Below, in pieces: positions 33,690-39,576 of a stretch of 49,749 bases of DNA. Position numbers and translations under genes: made by a program. The stretch covers positions 1 through 49,749 of the forward strand of contig JAGAFU010000044.1 of the NCBI GenBank assembly GCA_017627955.1, written 5' to 3'. Every line of letters starts with the position of its first letter. Within the stretch, counting starts at the first letter, position 1. The notes beneath the pieces were generated by a model. That model made no database searches. It was not told the DNA's origin and saw only the letters and a list, made by a program, of their open reading frames with translations. This DNA comes from Bacteroidales bacterium. GTDB taxonomy: Bacteria > Bacteroidota > Bacteroidia > Bacteroidales > UBA932.

Positions 33690-34784
33690 ATGAAAGATAA
33701 TCGGTATTGCGTCATCATGGCTGGAGGAACGGCGAATCACTTCTGGCCAATAAGCAGGGAATCCCGACCCAAACAGTTCCTGGACATCGCCGGAAACGGA
33801 AAATCCTTTCTCCGGCAGACTTATGAGAGGTTTTCGGACATTGTCCCTAAGGAGAACATCCTGGTGGTGACTCTGGACAGGTTCGGAGAACTGGTGAAGG
33901 AACAGATCCCCCAACTGCAAGCCGAGAACCTCCTTCTTGAGCCTTACAGCCGTAACACCGCCCCCTGCATCGCCTACTCCACTCTCGAGATATTGAGGCG
34001 GGATCCGGACGCCATCATCGTCGCTACTCCGGCCGACCACCTGATCTATGATGAGGTGTCTTTTAAGAAATCGATGGAAGACATGATCTCCTATGCCACC
34101 GAGAATAAGGCCCTGATGACAATGGGAATATCTCCCACCGGCCCCGAGACTGGTTACGGCTACATTCAAGTCACCGGTGGAAAAACCGGCGCTATCTCCG
34201 GGAAACCAGTGAAAGTCAAGACCTTCACTGAAAAACCGGACAAGGAGCTGGCAAAGGTTTTCTTCAACAGCGGTGAGTTTTTCTGGAATTCGGGAATATT
34301 CGCATGGAAAGCTTCTGTCATCATGGAGGAGATGGCGAAATTCCTGCCCGACGTGGTGTCAGTCTTCAACGGCCTCGGTGAGTACGCCGGGACCCCCGGA
34401 GAGAAGGCCTTCCTTGAGAAAGCCTACTCCGTGTGCCCCAAGATCTCCATCGACTACGGCGTGATGGAGAAGACAGACCTCGCATGGCTTTACGCCGGCA
34501 ACTTCGGGTGGTCGGACATCGACAGCTGGGAATCCCTGTTCAAAGCTGTCTCGTCCAAGGATCCGGATGGGAACGCCACAAATTCAGGCAAACACCTGTT
34601 CAAAGGAGACCGGAACAACCTGGTCGTCACGGAGAACAAGAAGAAGATATATGCCGTAAAAGGCCTCTCCAATTATCTTGTGATAGACACCGATGACGCG
34701 CTTCTGATCTGCCCTAAAGACGACAAGCGGTTCAAAGAGTTTATCACATCCTTGGGGATGCCCGGTTACGAAGAGTTTCGTTAA
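33690..34784 (+). CDS. manC: mannose-1-phosphate guanylyltransferase (nucleotidyltransferase), atypical signature loop
   Basis: A 364-residue enzyme expected to make GDP-mannose from mannose-1-phosphate and GTP for glycan synthesis. It has the N-terminal nucleotidyltransferase domain (VIMAGGTANHFWPISRESRP then KQFLDIAG), LLEPYSRNTAPCIAYSTLEI, VATPADHLIYDE, TGYGYIQVTGG, FTEKPDKELAKVF and FWNSGIFAWKA, followed by GWSDIDSWESLF. The normal signature GGxGxRxWP reads GGTANHFWP here, lacking the second glycine and the arginine. Other binding motifs are intact, so the protein may still be active or may prefer another nucleotide. It is the last gene of the cdaA-mutS2-yraN-manC run. Confidence 0.87.
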   Translation: MKDNRYCVIMAGGTANHFWPISRESRPKQFLDIAGNGKSFLRQTYERFSDIVPKENILVVTLDRFGELVKEQIPQLQAENLLLEPYSRNTAPCIAYSTLEILRRDPDAIIVATPADHLIYDEVSFKKSMEDMISYATENKALMTMGISPTGPETGYGYIQVTGGKTGAISGKPVKVKTFTEKPDKELAKVFFNSGEFFWNSGIFAWKASVIMEEMAKFLPDVVSVFNGLGEYAGTPGEKAFLEKAYSVCPKISIDYGVMEKTDLAWLYAGNFGWSDIDSWESLFKAVSSKDPDGNATNSGKHLFKGDRNNLVVTENKKKIYAVKGLSNYLVIDTDDALLICPKDDKRFKEFITSLGMPGYEEFR

Positions 34785-34794
34785 TCCCGAAAAT

Positions 34795-35541
34795 CTAGCA
34801 ATTCATCGCGCCGCAGCAGTGGATGACCTGGCCGCTGACATAGCTGGAAAGGTCGCTGGCGAGGAAGAGAGCCACATTGGCCACATCCTCGGGAGTTCCG
34901 CCCCTGCGGAGAGGAATTTGTTTTGTCCAAGCGTCACGTACCTCCTGTGAGAGGGCGTTGGTCATGTCGGAAATGATGAATCCGGGAGCGATGCAGTTAG
35001 CCCTGATTCCGCGAGGACCCATCTCCTTTGCTATTGACTTCGCGAGTCCGATCATTCCGGCCTTGGAAGCGGAATAGTTGCACTGGCCGGCGTTGCCGGA
35101 AACTCCGACGACTGAAGACATGTTGATTATGCTGCCGCCTCTCTGACGAGCCATGATCGGAGTGATTGCGTGGATGAAGTTGAACGCTGACTTGAGGTTG
35201 ACTCCGATGACGGCGTCCCACTGCTGCTCGGTCATCCTCATCATGAGACCGTCCTTAGTGATACCGGCATTGTTGACAAGAATGTCAATCTTTCCGAAAT
35301 CGGCGAGAATCTGCTCGACGACCGTGTGAGTCTCCTCAAAATTAGCGGCGTTGGACGCATATCCCTTGACTTTGTGGCCGAAAGCCTCAAGCTCTTTGAT
35401 CGTCTGCTCGGCAGCCTCGTTGATCACAAGGTCAGTGAAAGCCACATCAGCTCCTTCGGATGCGAATTTAAGCGCGATCGCCTTTCCGATTCCTCTCGCG
35501 GCGCCCGTCACAAGGGCGACTTTTCCTTCCAATAATCCCAT
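34795..35541 (-). CDS. fabG: 3-oxoacyl-[acyl-carrier-protein] reductase
   Basis: A 248-residue short-chain dehydrogenase of fatty-acid synthesis, reducing 3-ketoacyl-ACP with NADPH. The cofactor loop is KVALVTGAARGIGKAIALKF. DILVNNAGITKDGLMMRM carries NNAG and IINMSSVVGVSGNAGQCNYS the catalytic Ser; YSASKAGMIGLAKSIAKE has the YxxxK pair. The C-terminal SGQVIHCCGAMNC replaces the usual GG near the end (INVDGGM in E. coli). The frame extends to 35583, but ATG at 35541 (MGLLEGKVALVTG) matches family N-termini. It converges on manC with a ten-base gap and no terminator. Its promoter region is duplicated (35618-35661). Confidence 0.95.
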   Translation of the reverse strand: MGLLEGKVALVTGAARGIGKAIALKFASEGADVAFTDLVINEAAEQTIKELEAFGHKVKGYASNAANFEETHTVVEQILADFGKIDILVNNAGITKDGLMMRMTEQQWDAVIGVNLKSAFNFIHAITPIMARQRGGSIINMSSVVGVSGNAGQCNYSASKAGMIGLAKSIAKEMGPRGIRANCIAPGFIISDMTNALSQEVRDAWTKQIPLRRGGTPEDVANVALFLASDLSSYVSGQVIHCCGAMNC

Positions 35542-35555
35542 AATTATATTTTGTT

Positions 35556-35615
35556 CATTTAATAGATTCTTCGCTGCGCTCATTTAATAGATTCTTCGCT
35601 ACGCTCAGAATGACA
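35556..35615. repeat. tandem copy of the GATTCTTCGCT repeat half-element
   Basis: Two adjacent 25-base units, 35556-35580 and 35581-35605, read CATTTAATAGATTCTTCGCT plus GCGCT or ACGCT and differ at one base. The second continues with CAGAATGACA, completing the same half-palindrome as at 33181. No right arm follows. It lies in the fabG 5' leader, between the predicted promoters and the start codon at 35541, so it would be transcribed in the fabG mRNA. Confidence 0.85.
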
Positions 35616-35617
35616 TT

Positions 35618-35661
35618 GTACTACATAAATGCAAACATAGTACTACATCAATGCAAAAATA
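35618..35661 (-). repeat. tandem 22-base duplication carrying a -7 element in each unit
   Basis: Units 35618-35639 and 35640-35661 are 20/22 identical (GTACTACATMAATGCAAAMA then TA). On the minus strand each contains a perfect TAnnTTTG: TATGTTTG (35632-35639) and TATTTTTG (35654-35661). The upstream one also has a -33-like CTTG at 35682-35685, 20 bases away. The downstream one has no TTTG at proper spacing. Together they should start fabG transcription at about 35650 and perhaps 35628. Confidence 0.7.
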
Positions 35662-35685
35662 AAGTTATTTGTCAAGTCGGGCAAG
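35654..35685 (-). promoter_or_regulatory. probable main fabG promoter
   Basis: On the minus strand CTTG (one mismatch to TTTG, 35682-35685), 20 bases, then TATTTTTG (35654-35661), a full match to TAnnTTTG. The predicted start is about 109 bases before the fabG ATG, leaving a leader that contains both tandem repeats. Confidence 0.55.
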
Positions 35686-35695
35686 AATAATTGGC

Positions 35696-35703
35696 TATAT
35701 TTG
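35696..35703 (+). promoter_or_regulatory. -7 element of the ahcY promoter
   Basis: TATATTTG is a full match to TAnnTTTG. The only TTTG upstream (35668-35671) is 24 bases away, longer than the usual 19-21. The predicted start near 35707 lies after the in-frame TTG at 35701 and so argues for the GTG start of ahcY at 35725. Confidence 0.5.
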
Positions 35704-35724
35704 CACTTCCAAAACGAAATTATT

Positions 35725-37020
35725 GTGTTTGCAAGTGAGATAAGAGACCCCGGACTCTGGGAGAGCGGGGAGCTGAAAATCAGCTGGGTACGGCATCACA
35801 TGCCGCTTCTGGACGGCCTTGACAAGGAGTTCAGGGAGAGCAAACCTTTCAAAGGCCTGAAGATCGCGCTTTCAGTCCATCTCGAAGCCAAGACCGCGCG
35901 GTTGTGTGAAGTGCTCGCCAATGGAGGAGCCGAAATGTTCATCACCGGAAGCAACCCGCTCTCAACCCAGGACGACGTCGCGGCCGCCCTCGCGCATGAA
36001 GGGCTTAATGTCTACGCTGTACACGGAGCTACTCCGGAAGAGTATGAGAGCGGCATCCGCAGGGTGATCGAGGCCGGCCCGAACATCATCATCGACGACG
36101 GTGGCGACCTTGTCTCCATGATCCACGACAACTACCCCGAGCTCATCCCGAACGTGATTGGCGGCTGCGAGGAGACCACCACCGGCATCCTGCGCTTGCA
36201 AGCCATGGACAAAGCCGGAAAGCTCCAGTTCCCCATGATGCTCGTCAACGACGCGGCTTGCAAGCATTTCTTCGACAACCGCTACGGAACAGGCCAGTCG
36301 GTCTGGGACGGGATCAACCGCACGACCAACCTTATCGTCGCGGGAAAGGACGTGGTCGTGGCAGGATACGGATGGTGCGGAAAAGGTGTGGCCATGAGAG
36401 CCAAAGGATTGGGCGCCAGGGTAATAGTCACCGAAGTAGACCCGATCAAGGCTATGGAGGCAGTGATGGACGGCTTCAGGGTAATGAGCATGGACGCGGC
36501 CGCGTCCATGGGTGATGTCTTTGTGACCGTCACAGGGTGCGAGGACGTCATCACAGCGAGGCATTTCCTCAACATGAAGGACGGAGCCATCTGTTGCAAC
36601 GCCGGTCATTTCGACTGCGAGGTCTCAGTCAAGGAACTGAAGGAAATGGCGGTCGAAGAGAAGCCTGCCCGTCAGAATATTCAGGAATATACTCTCAAGA
36701 ACGGGCGACGGATCTATGTCATTGCGGAAGGCCGCCTTGTCAACCTCGCCGCCGGAGACGGCCATCCGGCCGAGATTATGGACATGAGTTTCGCCATCCA
36801 AGCCTTGAGCGCCAAATTCCTGGCGGACAACAGGAAAACCCTCCGGCCCTTCGATCCTTCGACAAGCTCAGGACAGCGCTCCGCTCAGGGACCTGGAGCG
36901 ATGCTTCATAAAGTACCCGCGGAGATCGACAGGGAAGTGGCGCTCCGCAAACTCGCGGACTGGGGCGTCTCGATCGACACTCTTACTGAAAAACAAAGAA
37001 TCTATTTATACGGAGAATAA
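35725..37020 (+). CDS. ahcY: adenosylhomocysteinase, short (Thermotoga/archaeal-like) form with repeat-derived insert
   Basis: A 431-residue NAD-dependent enzyme splitting S-adenosylhomocysteine to adenosine and homocysteine in the methylation cycle. Motifs: LKISWVRHHMPLLDGL, VHLEAKTARLCEVLANGGAE, FITGSNPLSTQDDVAAAL, IIDDGGDLVSM, GGCEETTTGILRLQAM, NDAACKHFFDNRYGTGQSVW, the NAD loop VVAGYGWCGKGVAMRAKGLG and GHFDCEV. It ends LTEKQRIYLYGE. The layout follows the short form remembered from Thermotoga and archaea. No good ATG exists; TTG 35701 would fall at or before the predicted transcript start, so GTG 35725 is preferred. Between RKTLRP and MLHKVPAEID a dispersed repeat has added about 16 residues (FDPSTSSGQRSAQGPGA). 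Confidence 0.93.
   Translation: MFASEIRDPGLWESGELKISWVRHHMPLLDGLDKEFRESKPFKGLKIALSVHLEAKTARLCEVLANGGAEMFITGSNPLSTQDDVAAALAHEGLNVYAVHGATPEEYESGIRRVIEAGPNIIIDDGGDLVSMIHDNYPELIPNVIGGCEETTTGILRLQAMDKAGKLQFPMMLVNDAACKHFFDNRYGTGQSVWDGINRTTNLIVAGKDVVVAGYGWCGKGVAMRAKGLGARVIVTEVDPIKAMEAVMDGFRVMSMDAAASMGDVFVTVTGCEDVITARHFLNMKDGAICCNAGHFDCEVSVKELKEMAVEEKPARQNIQEYTLKNGRRIYVIAEGRLVNLAAGDGHPAEIMDMSFAIQALSAKFLADNRKTLRPFDPSTSSGQRSAQGPGAMLHKVPAEIDREVALRKLADWGVSIDTLTEKQRIYLYGE
36850..36891. repeat. dispersed repeat (CCTTCGACAAGCTCAGGACAG type) inside ahcY
   Basis: TTCGATCCTTCGACAAGCTC followed by AGGACAGCGCTCCGCTCAGG is a copy of the widespread element whose translation gives DPSTSSGQ. It lies in frame within ahcY, at a junction where related short-form enzymes have no corresponding residues. 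The second half (GCGCTCCGCTCAGG) is related to the first repeat family's arm. Confidence 0.8.
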
Positions 37021-37025
37021 CAATC

Positions 37026-38438
37026 ATGAGACTTTTTCCTATCTACACTTGGACTAAAGGCATCAGAAACTTCGACCATCGCAGACGCAAATTCTCCAAC
37101 CAGCCTTGGTCGCAGGGGGTGATCCTCCTCGGATGCGTCGTGATAGCCATGCTTCTTGCTAACCTTCCTTTCACAAAAGAGATATATCACGACATTCTCG
37201 AGACCAAGCTCTCCCTGTTTTTCAAGACACCTGGAGGCAAAGACATCTGGTTCCCGAAAGGAATGACTGTTGAAAGCTTCATCAACGACATCCTGATGAC
37301 CGTTTTCTTCTTTACCGTCGGGCTTGAGATCCGCCGGGAGATGAAGAACGGTGAGCTTTCAAGCGTTAAGAAAGCCTTGATGCCTGTCATCGCCGCCTTA
37401 GGTGGCGTTGTGGCCCCGGCATTGATCTTCACACTTGTCAACCACGGCACGGCCGCCGCCTCCGGATGGGGAATCCCAACCGCCACTGACATCGCCTTCG
37501 CCGTTGGAATACTTTCCATCCTGGGCGATAAAGTCCCTGTGTCCTTGAAAGTGTTCCTCACCGCCCTGGCCATCGCCGACGACCTCATCGCTATCCTCGT
37601 GGTAGCCCTTTTCTATGGCGGAACGATTAACTTCGGCCTGCTCAGCATAGCGGTCGTCTTGATCATTTTGATATTGATAATGAACAAGTTGGGAGAGAAG
37701 CGCAGCTGGTACTACTTCATCCCCGCAATGGTGATCTGGGCCCTGTTCTACTATTCAGGAATACACTCGACAATGTCCGGCGTGGTGATGGCGTTCCTTG
37801 TCCCGATGACTCCCCGCTACAACGAAGCATATTTCCACCGCAAGAGGATCCAGTACATCGACAGGCTCAACGAGTACAACGGCATCGCTTCCACCTCGGC
37901 TGAATTCCCCAATGGTCCCCAGAGGCATTGCCTGCGGAGAATGAGCGTCATCTCCAAGGGAGCGATCCCCATGAGCTACCGCCTCGAGCATGCCCTTGGA
38001 CCCTGGGTCAATTTCCTGATCATGCCTCTCTTCGCCCTGGCCAACGCCGGAGTGGAGATTCCTGACGTGTCATATTTCAACGTGTTCCACATCGATCCCG
38101 CTCTTGGCGGAGTCAGCATGGGAGTATTCTTGGGGCTCCTCCTTGGAAAGCCTCTCGGGATTTCCCTCGCCAGTTTCATCGCGGTTAAATTGAAAGCGGG
38201 AGAAATGCCCGCCAAGGCCTCATGGAAGATGCTCATCGCCGTGGCCTGCCTTGGTGGAATAGGCTTCACAATGTCGATCTTCGTTGACACCCTTTCGTTC
38301 GGCGACCAGACTCCGGAAGTCATGGCAAGACTCCGTGACATGGGCAAAGTCGCTGTCCTGATGGGCTCGCTCTGCGCCGGACTCCTCGGCAGCCTGCTCA
38401 TCACCATCATCAACAAACTGGAAAGCAAGCAACGGTAA
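37026..38438 (+). CDS. nhaA: Na+/H+ antiporter NhaA
   Basis: A 470-residue inner-membrane antiporter exchanging two protons for one sodium ion. About eleven or twelve membrane helices are visible. The cation site is in helix V (VFLTALAIADDLIAILVVAL, the paired Asp). FFFTVGLEIRREMKNGELSS and GWGIPTATDIAFAVGILSIL are characteristic, as is PLFALANAGVEI. A hydrophilic insert of about 45 residues after FLVPMTPRYNEAYFHRKRIQ is typical of longer family members. It starts five bases after ahcY and is probably co-transcribed. No plus-strand terminator follows: the hairpin at 38449-38483 has its T-run on the minus strand. Confidence 0.95.
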   Translation: MRLFPIYTWTKGIRNFDHRRRKFSNQPWSQGVILLGCVVIAMLLANLPFTKEIYHDILETKLSLFFKTPGGKDIWFPKGMTVESFINDILMTVFFFTVGLEIRREMKNGELSSVKKALMPVIAALGGVVAPALIFTLVNHGTAAASGWGIPTATDIAFAVGILSILGDKVPVSLKVFLTALAIADDLIAILVVALFYGGTINFGLLSIAVVLIILILIMNKLGEKRSWYYFIPAMVIWALFYYSGIHSTMSGVVMAFLVPMTPRYNEAYFHRKRIQYIDRLNEYNGIASTSAEFPNGPQRHCLRRMSVISKGAIPMSYRLEHALGPWVNFLIMPLFALANAGVEIPDVSYFNVFHIDPALGGVSMGVFLGLLLGKPLGISLASFIAVKLKAGEMPAKASWKMLIAVACLGGIGFTMSIFVDTLSFGDQTPEVMARLRDMGKVAVLMGSLCAGLLGSLLITIINKLESKQR

Positions 38439-38442
38439 TAGC

Positions 38443-38483
38443 AAAAAAAATGAGCGTCGACGCTTCCCGCGTGGACCCTCACT
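38443..38483 (-). terminator. rho-independent terminator of the candidate small RNA
   Basis: On the minus strand the left side AGTGAG-G-GTC-C-ACGC, loop GGGAA, and right side GCGT-C-GAC-G-CTCATT pair over 13 base pairs with two 1x1 mismatches (G/G and C/C). The stem leads directly into a run of eight T (38443-38450 as A on the plus strand). On the plus strand the hairpin is not followed by T, so it serves the minus transcript. Confidence 0.82.
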
Positions 38484-38559
38484 CTAACCACATAATTAAT
38501 AACACTAAAACTAATAACCAATCGGGTTGTCCGGGGAGAGAACCTCCTTGCTCAACCCG
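38443..38559 (-). ncRNA. candidate small RNA of about 117 bases, no known family recognised
   Basis: A complete minus-strand transcription unit without a convincing reading frame. A perfect promoter (38563-38593) predicts a start near 38559. The RNA begins with a stem pairing CGGGUUG with CAACCCG (dyad 38521-38529 and 38553-38561). Inside it a smaller GGAG-GUUCU-CUCC hairpin holds AAGGAGGU, the complement of the 16S rRNA anti-Shine-Dalgarno. An AU-rich single-stranded linker of about 37 bases follows. The unit ends in a strong terminator at 38443-38483. It lies between nhaA (antisense tail avoided by three bases) and comF. It is not recognisable as SRP RNA, 6S RNA, tmRNA or RNase P RNA. It could be an orphaned leader whose gene was lost. 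Confidence 0.6.
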
Positions 38560-38562
38560 ATG

Positions 38563-38593
38563 CAAAGGTACGGCTTTTTTTAATTAATGCAAA
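38563..38593 (-). promoter_or_regulatory. consensus promoter of the candidate small RNA
   Basis: On the minus strand TTTG (38590-38593), exactly 19 bases, then TACCTTTG (38563-38570): a full match to TTTG-N19-TAnnTTTG. It equals the ribosomal operon promoter in quality. No protein gene lies downstream on this strand before the terminator, and beyond it lies the antisense strand of nhaA. Confidence 0.82.
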
Positions 38594-38769
38594 TTTTTTG
38601 TAATAAATTTTTAATAATTTCTTTTTAAACTGGTTTAAGTCGCTGATTTTTCGGACTATAAACAATAAGAATATTTTAAAAACATTTTAATTCCCCTCAA
38701 AAGCATAGGCCTTCTACCCCTCTCAAAAACATTTTAAATTACCATTTAAACTGTTTTAATTATAATTTA
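38594..38769. other. AT-rich gene-free stretch between the small RNA promoter and comF
   Basis: About 175 bases, far AT-richer than the surroundings. A 15-base motif occurs twice, TTTAAACTGGTTTAA (38624-38638) and TTTAAACTGTTTTAA (38745-38759), and AAAACATTTTAA also recurs. I see no reading frame, hairpin terminator or RNA gene. It may act as an upstream activating region for the small RNA promoter, or simply be the 3' region of comF. Confidence 0.5.
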
Positions 38770-39528
38770 TCAATCACCGACACAAGCCAACGTCGCGACC
38801 GAAACTTTCACCCCAGGACTGATTATTTTCCGCAATTCCGAGTAACAGGCATGTACAGTTGACCCGGTAGTGAACACATCATCCACCAGAAGAATATGCC
38901 GGCACCCCCTGAGACGGCCCATATCCCTTACAGCAAAAGCCCCTGCCACATTAGCGGTCTTTTCCAAAAGCGACAAATGGGTCTGAGTCCTTGTCTTCCG
39001 CATTCGGACAAGAACATCTCCTCCGAAATCCGCCCCAAAGGCATCCGCCAGAACCCTTCCGATAATTTCAGACTGGTTATAACCCCTTGCCCAGCGCCTT
39101 GTCCAGTGCAAAGGCACCGGGACTACCAAGTCAACGTCGCCATATAAGGACGAGGACCGCATCTCCTCTGCCAACATCCTGGCGAAATAACGCCCGGCCG
39201 GGATATTCCCGCGATATTTAAGACTCTTCGTGATGTTCCTATAGCCAGTGGAGGCCCGGTAAAAGAACAAAGCGGCGGCATTGGCGTAAGGAACATAAAC
39301 CGGATTCGAGAGCCTGTCCAAATCTTTCTGGATCAACGCGTTCAACCGGTCAGCCATCCGGTTTCGGGGCATGATGGAATAGTAAGTACGGGGCAAGTCT
39401 GCCAGACAGTCCCCGCAAATATGATCCTCCTCCAGCGACAGTTTTTCCCCACAGACCAAGCAGACCCGGGGAATCATCAAGTCCAGAACGGACTTGAGAT
39501 AATCTGAAACAGTAATTCCAGCCAACAT
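38770..39528 (-). CDS. ComF-family phosphoribosyltransferase-like protein
   Basis: A 252-residue protein. An N-terminal zinc-finger-like segment has CLVCGEKLSLEEDHICGDC (four Cys). The phosphoribosyltransferase domain contains LVVPVPLHWTRRWARGYNQS, RTQTHLSLLEKTANVAGAF and the PRPP loop HILLVDDVFTTGSTVHACYS. ComF proteins take part in DNA uptake in competent bacteria, while in others the role is unknown. The start at 39528 gives a normal family N-terminus (DLMIPRVCLVCG). It is a single gene, divergent from the M19 dipeptidase with only 48 bases between the starts. Confidence 0.92.
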   Translation of the reverse strand: MLAGITVSDYLKSVLDLMIPRVCLVCGEKLSLEEDHICGDCLADLPRTYYSIMPRNRMADRLNALIQKDLDRLSNPVYVPYANAAALFFYRASTGYRNITKSLKYRGNIPAGRYFARMLAEEMRSSSLYGDVDLVVPVPLHWTRRWARGYNQSEIIGRVLADAFGADFGGDVLVRMRKTRTQTHLSLLEKTANVAGAFAVRDMGRLRGCRHILLVDDVFTTGSTVHACYSELRKIISPGVKVSVATLACVGD

Positions 39529-39576
39529 AGTTCAAGTTTTCGCGATATTAATAAAATTCAAACTAACTTCGCGTTA

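Noticed and set aside
38449-38483. Hairpin as terminator of nhaA
   Set aside because: On the plus strand no T-run follows; the eight A precede it, so it serves minus-strand transcription.
37976-38521. Minus-strand frame of 181 codons opposite nhaA, starting in the small RNA region with a Val/Ile-rich stretch like a branched-chain amino acid leader peptide
   Set aside because: The strong terminator at 38443-38483 lies inside the frame, no ilv-type gene follows, and most of the frame is the complement of conserved nhaA codons.
38443-38559. SRP (4.5S) RNA or 6S RNA
   Set aside because: The conserved SRP apical GGAAGCAGCC-type loop is absent, and the length and central bubble expected of 6S RNA are missing.
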